Origin: Halomonas sp. SSL-5
GTDB lineage: Bacteria > Pseudomonadota > Gammaproteobacteria > Pseudomonadales > Halomonadaceae
DNA length: 64,000 nucleotides
Assembly: GCF_030708455.1 (NCBI RefSeq)
Contig: NZ_JAUYWF010000001.1
Span: 248,001 to 312,000, forward strand
Reading direction: 5' to 3'
In this document: positions 41,954-50,042 of the stretch, piece by piece
How positions within the stretch are numbered: the first letter of the stretch is position 1
How the letters are laid out: each line of letters begins with the position of its first letter
Notes under the pieces: generated by a model
What the model was told of the DNA's origin: nothing
Seen by the model: only the letters and a program-made list of their open reading frames with translations
The model's database searches: none
Program-made: the position numbers and the translations under genes

Positions 41954-43342
41954 ATGAACCAGCGCGTCACTATCGAGCTCGGCAGCCCCGAGGCGGAGGC
42001 CTTCGAGGCCCGGCAGTTCAAGGTCTATACCCACCGCCAGCTCGACAGGATCGAGGCGATCCAGAGCCTGCCCGACGACCTGCGTTTCGATATGCGGGTG
42101 GTCAGCCAGGTGCTGCCGTTCCGGGTCAACGAGTACGTGATCGAGGAGCTGATCGACTGGGACAACATTCCGGCGGATCCGGTCTTCCAGCTCACCTTCC
42201 CCCAGCGCGGCATGCTTCGCTCCGAGCACTTCGACGAGGTGGCCGAGTTGATGCGCCGCGAGGCCTCCGCCGCCGAGATGAAGCCGGTGATCGAGCGCAT
42301 CCGCTCCGAACTCAACCCCCACCCGGCGGGGCAGATGGATCTCAACCTGCCGCTGCTCGACGGCGAGCCACTGCCGGGCATGCAGCACAAGTACCGCGAG
42401 ACGGTGCTGTTCTTCCCCAGCCAGGGCCAGGTGTGCCACAGCTACTGCACCTTCTGCTTCCGTTGGGCGCAGTTCGTCGGCGACAAGGACCTGAAGTTCG
42501 CCTCCAATGAAGCGGATTCCCTGCACCGCTATCTGGCCGAGCATACCGAGGTCACCGACCTCCTGATGACCGGCGGCGACCCCATGGTGATGAAGGCCAA
42601 GCACCTGCGTCAGTACCTGGAGGGGCTGATGGCGCCTGAGCTGGATCACGTTCAGGACATCCGCATCGGCACCAAGAGCCTGACCTTCTGGCCCTACCGC
42701 TTTGTCACCGACCCGGACGCTGAGGATATCCTCGAGTTGTTCAGAGAGTTGGTGGCTGCTGGGAAACATGTCGCCTTCATGGCGCACTTCAACCACTGGA
42801 AGGAGATGGACACCCCCATCTGCCGCGAGGCGATCCGCCGCATCCGTGCCACCGGGGCGGAGATACGCACCCAGGCGCCGCTCTTGAAGCACATCAACGA
42901 CGACGCCGACCAGTGGGCGCGCATGTGGACCACCCAGTTGCGTCTGGGGATGATCCCGTATTACATGTTCGTGGAGCGCGACACCGGCGCCCGCCACTAC
43001 TTCGAGGTGCCGCTGGTGCGGGCCTGGGAGATCTACCGCGAGGCGATGAAGCAGGTGCCGGGCCTGGCGCGCACGGCTCGTGGGCCGTCGATGTCCGCCG
43101 ATCCGGGCAAGGTGGAGATCCAGGGGGTGACGGAGATCCATGGCGAGAAGGTCTTCGTGCTGCGTTTCATCCAGGGGCGCGACCGCGACTGGGTGCAGCG
43201 GCCCTTCTTCGCGAAATACGACGAAGAGGCGACATGGCTCAACCACCTGGAGCCGGCACTGGGGGAGAGCGAGTTCTTCTATGAGGCCGAATTCTCCGCC
43301 ATGAAGGAGGAGAAGCAGGCGCTGATCATGAAGGCGTCGTGA
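41954..43342 (+). CDS. KamA-family radical SAM protein
   Basis: A 462-residue radical SAM protein of the lysine 2,3-aminomutase family. The cluster motif is CHSYCTFC (Cys161, Cys165, Cys168), followed by LLMTGGDPMVM (SAM-binding GGDP). The usual PGGGGK lysine motif for PLP is absent; the C-terminal region reads ARGPSMSADPGKVEI, in which the Lys could take that role. So it may be a divergent aminomutase or a different radical enzyme. GGAGGAGG precedes the ATG. The 217-bp leader contains a GCTCCGG/CCGGAGC hairpin near 41909. Confidence 0.8.
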   Translation: MNQRVTIELGSPEAEAFEARQFKVYTHRQLDRIEAIQSLPDDLRFDMRVVSQVLPFRVNEYVIEELIDWDNIPADPVFQLTFPQRGMLRSEHFDEVAELMRREASAAEMKPVIERIRSELNPHPAGQMDLNLPLLDGEPLPGMQHKYRETVLFFPSQGQVCHSYCTFCFRWAQFVGDKDLKFASNEADSLHRYLAEHTEVTDLLMTGGDPMVMKAKHLRQYLEGLMAPELDHVQDIRIGTKSLTFWPYRFVTDPDAEDILELFRELVAAGKHVAFMAHFNHWKEMDTPICREAIRRIRATGAEIRTQAPLLKHINDDADQWARMWTTQLRLGMIPYYMFVERDTGARHYFEVPLVRAWEIYREAMKQVPGLARTARGPSMSADPGKVEIQGVTEIHGEKVFVLRFIQGRDRDWVQRPFFAKYDEEATWLNHLEPALGESEFFYEAEFSAMKEEKQALIMKAS

Positions 43343-43381
43343 GGCGTCGAGCGATGCGGCTCCTGGGCCGCTGGCACGATC

Positions 43382-43409
43382 AGGAGGCCGCCCTTGGGGG
43401 CGGCCTCCT
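43382..43409 (+). terminator. Terminator after the KamA-like gene
   Basis: A perfect 12-bp stem AGGAGGCCGCCC / GGGCGGCCTCCT with loop TTGG; only a short T tail. Confidence 0.7.
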
Positions 43410-43623
43410 TGCTGTGATGCAGCATAAGATAAACGCCTCGTAAACGCTCTTCGGGACTAGACTAGGGGGGAACAACCCCGTCGGCCATGTTCTGACGGCC
43501 TTGTCTCCGGCATTATCACCGGAGAAGTTTTTTCGCTAAAGTAGAATAGAGTGGTAGATTCGAAGCCTAGCGTGGTCACGATCCCCACCGCTCGATTGCC
43601 GACAACGTCAAAGAGGTATGTCC

Positions 43624-44604
43624 ATGAAACGCCATGCATTCTCTGCTGTAGCCTTCACCGGCGCGCTCCTGGGGGCCGCGATGTTCGCGTCGCCGGCCAT
43701 GGCTCAGGATGAAGAGAGGTTCATCACCATCGGTACCGGTGGCCAGACCGGCGTCTACTATGTGGTCGGCCAGTCCGTCTGCCGCCTGGTGAACCGTCTG
43801 GAAGACGCCAACATCAAGTGTAATGCGCCCTCCACCGGCGGCTCGGTGGCCAACGTCAACGGCATCAAGTCCGGTCAGCTGGACATGGGCGTGGTGCAGT
43901 CCGACGTCCAGTACCAGGCCTACAACGGCACCGGCAACTTCGAGGGTGACGCCTATGAAGACCTGCGCGCGGTCTTCCGCGTCCACGGTGAGCCGCTGAC
44001 CCTGCTGGCCCGCGCCGACTCCGGCATCGAGAGCCTCGATGATCTGGAAGGCAAGCGCGTCAATATCGGCAACCCGGGCTCCGGTCAGCGCAACACCATG
44101 GAAGTGGTGATGGAAGCCAAGGGCTGGACCGAGGACACCTTCGCCCTGGCCTCCCAGCTGGATGCCGCCGAGCAGGCCGCCGCCCTGGCCGACAACAACG
44201 TCGATGCCATGGTCTACGTGGTGGGTCACCCCAATGGCTCCATCCAGGAGGCTACCACCACCGTGGATGCGCGCCTGATCCCGCTGAACGGCGAAGCCAT
44301 CGATGGCATCGTCGAGGAGTTCCCCTACTACTCCAAGTCGGTGATTCCCGGCGGCCTCTACAAGGGCAACGACGAGGACGTCGAGACCTTCGGCGTGGCG
44401 GCGACCTTCGTGACCACCGCTCAGACCGACGAGGACATCGTCTACCAGACCGTCAAGGCGATCTTCGACAACTTCGACCGCTTCAAGCAGCTGCATCCGG
44501 CCTTCGAGAATCTCGATCCGGAAGAGATGGTCTCCTCAGGCCTCTCCGCCCCGCTGCATGACGGGGCCGCCCGCTACTATCGCGAGCAGGGCTGGATCGA
44601 GTGA
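43624..44604 (+). CDS. TAXI-family TRAP substrate-binding protein
   Basis: A 326-residue periplasmic receptor of the TAXI family. Signal peptide ends PAMAQ before DEERFITIGTGGQTGVYYVVG; also CNAPSTGGSVANVNGIKSGQLDMGVVQSD and VNIGNPGSGQRNTMEVVM, all typical. Of two ATGs, the one at 43624 has GAGG at proper spacing (7 nt); the one at 43618 is too close. Ligand unknown (glutamate, other amino or organic acids in relatives). Confidence 0.9.
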   Translation: MKRHAFSAVAFTGALLGAAMFASPAMAQDEERFITIGTGGQTGVYYVVGQSVCRLVNRLEDANIKCNAPSTGGSVANVNGIKSGQLDMGVVQSDVQYQAYNGTGNFEGDAYEDLRAVFRVHGEPLTLLARADSGIESLDDLEGKRVNIGNPGSGQRNTMEVVMEAKGWTEDTFALASQLDAAEQAAALADNNVDAMVYVVGHPNGSIQEATTTVDARLIPLNGEAIDGIVEEFPYYSKSVIPGGLYKGNDEDVETFGVAATFVTTAQTDEDIVYQTVKAIFDNFDRFKQLHPAFENLDPEEMVSSGLSAPLHDGAARYYREQGWIE

Positions 44605-44739
44605 TCCGAGAATCTGAGGTGATGTCACCTCGGTGAAGAATGCGCGGTCACCCGAGGGGGCCGCGCATTCTGTTTGGGATGCCAAAGGGCATCGCCAGCA
44701 GGGGTTCCCAGGGCAAACGTTACAGAGCAGGGCACGCTT

Positions 44740-47334
44740 ATGACTGAGGACAACAAGAGGGCCGCGGGGCACGAGGTGGATCTCGAGGATATGGTGGCCT
44801 CGAGCGATACCGGGGCCCGCAAGCCGGCCGGGGCGCCGGGCAAGCTGCTGGTCAGCATCGCCGCCGTGTGGTCGCTCTTCCAGCTGTGGATCGCGTCCCC
44901 GCTGCCGTTCATGATCGGTTTCGGGGTCTTCAACGCCACCGAGTCCCGCTCGATCCATCTGGCCTTCGCGCTGTTCCTGGCCTACATGGCCTATCCGGCG
45001 CTCAAACGCTCGCCGCGCGACCGCATCCCCATCCAGGACTGGGTCCTGGCGGCGGCGGCGGCGTTCTGCGGCGCCTACATGTTCATGTTCTATGAACAGC
45101 TGGCCCAGCGCCCGGGCGCACCGATCCTGCAGGACGTGATCATCGGTGTGGCGGGTATCCTGCTGCTGCTCGAGGCCACGCGACGGGCGCTCGGCCCGCC
45201 GCTCATGATCATCGCCTCGATCTTCATCATCTATTCGCTGGCCGGCCCCTACATGCCGGGCATCCTGTCCCACCGCGGGGTCAGCCTCTTCGGGCTGGTC
45301 AACCACCAGTGGTTGACGACCCAGGGGGTCTTCGGCATTGCGCTCGGGGTCTCGACCAGCTTCGTCTTCCTGTTCGTGCTGTTCGGCGCCCTGCTCGACA
45401 AGGCCGGCGCCGGCAACTACTTCATCAAGGTCGCCTTCTCGCTGCTCGGTCACTACAAGGGCGGGCCGGCCAAGGCCGCCGTGGTGGCATCCGGCATGAC
45501 CGGCCTGATCTCCGGCTCCTCCATCGCCAACGTGGTGACCACCGGCACCTTCACCGTGCCGATGATGAAGCGCGTCGGCTTCTCCGCCGAGAAGGCCGGT
45601 GCGGTGGAGGTCTCCTCCTCGGTCAATGGCCAGATCATGCCGCCGGTCATGGGCGCCGCGGCCTTCCTGATGGTCGAGTACGTGGGCATCTCCTACGTGG
45701 AGGTGATCAAGCACGCCTTCCTGCCGGCGCTGATCTCCTATATCGCGCTGATCTATATCGTCCACCTCGAGGCGCTCAAGGCCGGCCTGCAGGGGCTGGA
45801 GAGCAGCAATCCGCCCAAGCCCCTGGTACGCAAGGTGATCGGCTTCCTCGGCGGCCTGCTGCTGATGATGATCACCGCCCTCGCGGTCTACTACGGCCTG
45901 GGCTGGCTCAAGCCGGTGCTGGGCGATGCGGCGCCCTGGGTGATCGCCGTGGGCCTGGCGGTGATCTATGTGGGGCTGCTCAAGGTGGGCTCGCACTATC
46001 CCGAGCTGGAACTCGACGACCCGGATACTCCCATCTACAAGCTGCCCCAGACCCGGCCCACGGTGATGGTCGGCCTGCAGTTCATCCTGCCGGTGATCGT
46101 GCTGATCTGGTGCCTGATGGTGGAGCGCCTCTCGCCGGGGCTGTCGGCCTTCTGGGCCACGGTGTTCATGATCTTCATCATCCTCACCCAGCGTCCCATC
46201 ATGGCGATCTTCCGCGGCCAGGGGGATATGGCGGCGGACCTGCGCGAGGGCGCCCTGGACCTGTGGAACGGCCTGGTGACCGGTGCCCGCAACATGATCG
46301 GCATCGGCATCGCCACCGCCACGGCCGGCATCATCGTCGGCGCGGTCTCCCAGACCGGCGTCGGCCTGGTGCTCGCCGACGTGGTGGAGATCCTCTCCAT
46401 GGGCAACCTGATGCTAATCCTGATCTTCACCGCGGTGCTCAGCCTGATCCTCGGCATGGGCCTGCCGACCACGGCCAACTACATCGTGGTGTCGGCGCTG
46501 CTGGCCCCGGTGATCGTCCAGCTGGGCGAGCAGAACGGCCTGCTGGTGCCGCTGATCGCGGTGCACCTGTTCGTGTTCTACTTCGGCATCATGGCGGACG
46601 TTACACCGCCGGTGGGGCTGGCCTCCTTCGCCGCGGCGGCGGTCTCGGGAGGCGACCCGATCCGTACCGGCTTCCAGGCCTTCTACTACAGCCTGCGTAC
46701 CGCGGCGCTGCCGTTCCTGTTCATCTTCAACACCGACCTGTTGCTGATCGATGTCACATTCCTGCAGGGCGTGGTGATCTTCGTGGTATCGACCATCGCC
46801 ATGTTGATCTTTGCCGCGGCCACCCAGGGCTTCATGATCGCCCGCAACCGCTGGTACGAGTCCATCGTGTTGCTGCTGGTGGCGTTCACCCTGTTCCGGC
46901 CCGGCTTCTGGATGGACATGATCCACGATCCCTACCAGTCGGTGCCGCCGGCACAGTTCGTCGAGGCGCTGGGCAGCGTCGACGAGGAGAGCACCCTGCG
47001 GCTGCAGATCCTCGGCGAGGATGACTTCGGCGACCCGCTGACCACCTATATGCAACTGCCGGTGCCGGAGGGCGAGACCGGCGAGGAGCGCCTGGCGAAC
47101 CTGGGGCTCGACCTGATCATCGAGGACGAGCGGGCCGTGGTCGACATGGTGGCCTATGGCAGCCAGGCCGCGGATCTGGGCTTCGACTTCGACCAGGAGA
47201 TCATCGAGGTGCTGGCCCCGGTGGACCGCTGGACCAAGGAGCTGATGTGGATTCCGGCCTTCCTGGTGTTCGGCCTGATCGTAGTGATGCAGCGCCGGCG
47301 GCGTGATCGCACTGCCGCCTCGGCGTCTGCCTGA
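44740..47334 (+). CDS. TRAP transporter fused 4TM/12TM permease (TAXI system)
   Basis: An 864-residue fusion of the small and large TRAP permease subunits. Residues about 35-250 contain the DctQ-like helices, about 250-700 the DctM-like part (SGMTGLISGSSIANVVTTGTFTVPMMK, GLPTTANYIVVSALLAP, ADVTPPVGLASFAAAAVSG), and the C-terminus has extra helices around a soluble domain (about 745-835) of DUF3394 type. Acts with the receptor just upstream; the UspA gene follows 13 nt later. Confidence 0.92.
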   Translation: MTEDNKRAAGHEVDLEDMVASSDTGARKPAGAPGKLLVSIAAVWSLFQLWIASPLPFMIGFGVFNATESRSIHLAFALFLAYMAYPALKRSPRDRIPIQDWVLAAAAAFCGAYMFMFYEQLAQRPGAPILQDVIIGVAGILLLLEATRRALGPPLMIIASIFIIYSLAGPYMPGILSHRGVSLFGLVNHQWLTTQGVFGIALGVSTSFVFLFVLFGALLDKAGAGNYFIKVAFSLLGHYKGGPAKAAVVASGMTGLISGSSIANVVTTGTFTVPMMKRVGFSAEKAGAVEVSSSVNGQIMPPVMGAAAFLMVEYVGISYVEVIKHAFLPALISYIALIYIVHLEALKAGLQGLESSNPPKPLVRKVIGFLGGLLLMMITALAVYYGLGWLKPVLGDAAPWVIAVGLAVIYVGLLKVGSHYPELELDDPDTPIYKLPQTRPTVMVGLQFILPVIVLIWCLMVERLSPGLSAFWATVFMIFIILTQRPIMAIFRGQGDMAADLREGALDLWNGLVTGARNMIGIGIATATAGIIVGAVSQTGVGLVLADVVEILSMGNLMLILIFTAVLSLILGMGLPTTANYIVVSALLAPVIVQLGEQNGLLVPLIAVHLFVFYFGIMADVTPPVGLASFAAAAVSGGDPIRTGFQAFYYSLRTAALPFLFIFNTDLLLIDVTFLQGVVIFVVSTIAMLIFAAATQGFMIARNRWYESIVLLLVAFTLFRPGFWMDMIHDPYQSVPPAQFVEALGSVDEESTLRLQILGEDDFGDPLTTYMQLPVPEGETGEERLANLGLDLIIEDERAVVDMVAYGSQAADLGFDFDQEIIEVLAPVDRWTKELMWIPAFLVFGLIVVMQRRRRDRTAASASA

Positions 47335-47347
47335 AGGAGAGAGCGTC

Positions 47348-47776
47348 ATGTATCAGAAGATCATGTTGCCGGTGGATCTCAACGAGGATGCCTCCTGGAG
47401 CAAGGCGCTGCCGACGGCGGTGGCGCTGTGCCGCAGCTTCGGTGCCTCGCTGCACGTGGTGACGGTGCTGCCGGACTACCGCATGCCGCTGGTCGGCTCC
47501 TATTTTCCCAAGGACTTCGCCAAGAAGGCCCATGCGGCGATTGCGGAGGCCCAGCACGAGTTCATCCGTGACCACGTGCCCGAGGACATCACGGCCCAGA
47601 GCGTCATCGTCGACGGCTCGCCCTGGGAGGCGATCGTCAAGGCGGCGAAGAAGCTCGAGGTGGACCTGATCGTCATGGCCTCCCACAACAAGCGCAAGTT
47701 CGCCGATTACGTGCTCGGCCCCAACGCCGAGCACGTGGTGCACCACTCCAGGGTGTCGGTGATGATCGTGCGCTGA
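47348..47776 (+). CDS. Universal stress protein (UspA family) next to TAXI-TRAP transporter
   Basis: A 142-residue UspA-fold protein: YQKIMLPVDLNEDASW at the N-terminus, VDLIVMASHNKRKFADYVLGPNAEHVVHHSRVSVMIVR with the G-x2-G-x9-G-type ATP loop in a modified form. GGAGAG precedes the ATG. In Halomonas elongata the UspA protein TeaD is encoded with the TRAP importer TeaABC and tunes it; a like role for this TAXI system is inferred from position. Confidence 0.88.
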   Translation: MYQKIMLPVDLNEDASWSKALPTAVALCRSFGASLHVVTVLPDYRMPLVGSYFPKDFAKKAHAAIAEAQHEFIRDHVPEDITAQSVIVDGSPWEAIVKAAKKLEVDLIVMASHNKRKFADYVLGPNAEHVVHHSRVSVMIVR

Positions 47777-47810
47777 GTGAGGGTGGCGCTCGTCACCCTA
47801 TCCGGCCTTG

Positions 47811-47843
47811 CGGAGGGCCCCGACCCAGTGTCGGGGCCCTCCG
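47811..47843 (+). terminator. Terminator after uspA
   Basis: A perfect 14-bp stem CGGAGGGCCCCGAC / GTCGGGGCCCTCCG with loop CCAGT, followed by CGTTTG. Confidence 0.78.
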
Positions 47844-48034
47844 CGTTTGCGCGGTGCGCAGAGCGTGAAAAAAGGCAAGCGAGATGGCCTGCAGAGTTGA
47901 CCCCGATCAACTAGATTAAGACAGAGTTAACGAGGAAAGGCTCCGTTAACCTGTTTCGATGGGCCGGACCCGAGCCGGACCATCCGCGCAGCGCCCGAGC
48001 CGGTCGGGCGGTAATCGGTGAAGAGAGGTGACAC

Positions 48035-48862
48035 ATGAATGCGGCATCCGCGAAATCACGTGACGCGTCGGCAGCGCAGGGCGTCAGGATCACCATCCAG
48101 CCGGTGGGAATGGATCGCCCCAGGGCCTGGCTCGCCGCTGGCATCGAGGATTTTCGACAGGCCGCCGCGGTCAGCCTCGCCTATGGCATGTTCTGGGTAG
48201 GGCTGAGCATCGCGGTCACCGTCGGCGCCATCTATCTCGGCCTGTGGCACTGGCTGCTGCCGCTGGTGGCGGGGTTCATGTTCCTCGGTCCGCTGGTGGC
48301 GGTGGGCTCCTACGGCATCAGTCGTGCCCTGGAGGCCAACCGCGCCCCGCACCTGGGCGATGCCTTCGGCGCCTGGCGCCCCCATGCCGGTCAGCTGGCG
48401 ATGATGGGCGTGATGATGATGATCTTCTTCCTCGCCTGGATCCGTGTGGCGACCCTGCTGTTCGCGCTCTTCTTCGGCTTCGAGGTGCCCAGCCCCGATG
48501 CCCTCTATGCGGCCCTGCTGACGACTCCCCAGGGGCTCGGCATGATCGCGGTCGGCACCGGGCTGGGAAGCATCCTGGCCTTTGGCGCCTTCGCCATCAG
48601 CGTGGTGGCCATCCCGACGCTGATGGACCAGGACCTGACCTTCATGGAAGGCATCGAGGCCAGCATCCGGTCGGTATCGAAGAACTTCCGTCCGATGCTG
48701 CTGTGGGCCGTCATCCTCACCGGCTGCGTGCTGGTCGGGGTGCTGACCTTCTATATCGGCCTGGCGCTTATCTTGCCCGTGCTGGGCTTCGCCAGCTGGC
48801 ACGCCTACGAGGATCTGGTGGTCATCAAGCCTCAGGAGGAAAGGCACGAGCTGCAGGGCTGA
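48035..48862 (+). CDS. DUF2189 integral membrane protein
   Basis: A 275-residue protein with about six hydrophobic segments and the DUF2189 features: WLAAGIEDFRQAAAVSLAYGMFW at the start, FLGPLVAVGSYGISRALE, and LPVLGFASWHAYEDLV at the end. No function established. AGAGAGG precedes the ATG. Monocistronic, closed by a terminator. Confidence 0.85.
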   Translation: MNAASAKSRDASAAQGVRITIQPVGMDRPRAWLAAGIEDFRQAAAVSLAYGMFWVGLSIAVTVGAIYLGLWHWLLPLVAGFMFLGPLVAVGSYGISRALEANRAPHLGDAFGAWRPHAGQLAMMGVMMMIFFLAWIRVATLLFALFFGFEVPSPDALYAALLTTPQGLGMIAVGTGLGSILAFGAFAISVVAIPTLMDQDLTFMEGIEASIRSVSKNFRPMLLWAVILTGCVLVGVLTFYIGLALILPVLGFASWHAYEDLVVIKPQEERHELQG

Positions 48863-48913
48863 TCGGCCTGGAGTGTCACTCGACAAGCCACTGATCTCTT
48901 GAACGACTATGCT

Positions 48914-48942
48914 GGGGGGCGTGAACGCCTCCCGGCTTTTTT
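48914..48942 (+). terminator. Rho-independent terminator after the DUF2189 gene
   Basis: An 8-bp stem GGGGGGCG / CGCCTCCC (one G-T pair) with a TGAA loop, followed within 3 nt by six T. Confidence 0.85.
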
Positions 48943-48982
48943 ATGAGTGCCGGTCTTTCCTTCCATGCCCTGTGAGTCTGTC

Positions 48983-49468
48983 ATGCCGCGCTCTCTGCCT
49001 GCCGCCACCCTGCTGACCGCCCTTGCCCTCATCGGTGAGCCGCTCCTGGCCCAGTCCGACCCCTCCGCCCAGGTCGAGTCGCTGCAGCATGAGATGCATG
49101 CCTGCCTGGTGGAGGCCGGGGAGGCCCTCGACGCCATGCTGGCCTGTGCCGACACGGCCGAGGCGGGCTGGCGTGAGCAGGTCGAGCGACTCACGGGGCG
49201 GCTGGATCGGGCCCTGGGCGAGGAGGCGCGCGACGCACTGGCGATGTCGCAGCAGGCCTGGGAGGCCAGTCGCGAGGCGGACCTGTCGCTGATGGCGGCC
49301 TACCACGCTCAGCTGCAGGAGGTGGAGCTGGTCGCCCCGGGCATGCTCGAGCTGTCCCACCAGCTGCAGCGCAACGCCATTTTCGAGGCGCGGGCCAACC
49401 TGCTGCTGCGCCTCTTCGATGGGCTGCGTTCGCTGCCCGATCCCGACCTGCCGCCTTCGTCGAGCTGA
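48983..49468 (+). CDS. Secreted helical protein, LprI-like
   Basis: About 161 residues with a signal peptide (PRSLPAATLLTALALIGEPLLAQ) and a helical Cys-poor domain containing ALAMSQQAWEASREADLSLM, like the AQ-AW-R motif of DUF1311/LprI proteins (lysozyme-inhibitor-like). The start is uncertain: ATGs at 48965 and 48983 and a GTG at 48947 are in frame, and none has a strong ribosome site. Followed by the signalling cluster but not clearly part of it. Confidence 0.55.
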   Translation: MPRSLPAATLLTALALIGEPLLAQSDPSAQVESLQHEMHACLVEAGEALDAMLACADTAEAGWREQVERLTGRLDRALGEEARDALAMSQQAWEASREADLSLMAAYHAQLQEVELVAPGMLELSHQLQRNAIFEARANLLLRLFDGLRSLPDPDLPPSSS

Positions 49469-49526
49469 CCATGGCGTCGTGATCGGGTAGTCTGGCGCCC
49501 AGAAGTCGCCGCCAAGGGTACCCGCC

Positions 49527-50024
49527 ATGCGCCTGTCGATCATCGCCCTCCTGCTGGCCTGTCTGCCCCTGCTCGCCGTCGGCGACGAGCTGCCGGTGCC
49601 GGAGGGAGAGGTCCTGCTTACCGTCACCGGAGATATCTCCCGTCCCAATGTCGGAGCGGCCGCGCTCTTCGACCGTTCGATGCTGATGGCGCTTTCGCCC
49701 CTGACGGTCTGCACCCGCACCCCCTGGCACCGTGAGTCGGGTTGCTTCACGGGCCCGTTGATGCGTGAGGTGCTCTCCGCGGCGGGGGTACAGGGGGAGC
49801 GCATCGTGGTGCAGGCCCTCAATGAGTTCCGGGCCGAGATTCCCGTGGAGGAGCTGCATGACTACGATGTGATCCTGGCCATGAGCCGCGACGGCGAGCC
49901 GATGCCGATTCGCGAGTTCGGGCCGCTCTTCGTGCTCTATCCCTTCGACGATCATCCGGAGCTGCATAACGAGGCGGTGCGCTTTCGCTCGGTCTGGCAC
50001 GTGGCGGAGATCCATGCGCCCTGA
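49527..50024 (+). CDS. Periplasmic molybdopterin-oxidoreductase-fold protein
   Basis: A 165-residue protein with a signal peptide ending near LAVGDE and a small domain resembling the sulfite-oxidase-type molybdopterin fold: LLTVTGDISRPN, TPWHRESGCFTGPLMREVLSAAGV, ALNEFRAEIPVEELHDYDVILAMSRDGEPMPIREFGPLFVLYPFD. It is too short to be a complete enzyme. It lies 18 nt upstream of a hybrid kinase gene with a periplasmic sensor region, so a ligand-sensing accessory is plausible. Confidence 0.75.
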   Translation: MRLSIIALLLACLPLLAVGDELPVPEGEVLLTVTGDISRPNVGAAALFDRSMLMALSPLTVCTRTPWHRESGCFTGPLMREVLSAAGVQGERIVVQALNEFRAEIPVEELHDYDVILAMSRDGEPMPIREFGPLFVLYPFDDHPELHNEAVRFRSVWHVAEIHAP

Positions 50025-50042
50025 GCCGGCGCTTTCAGCGGG

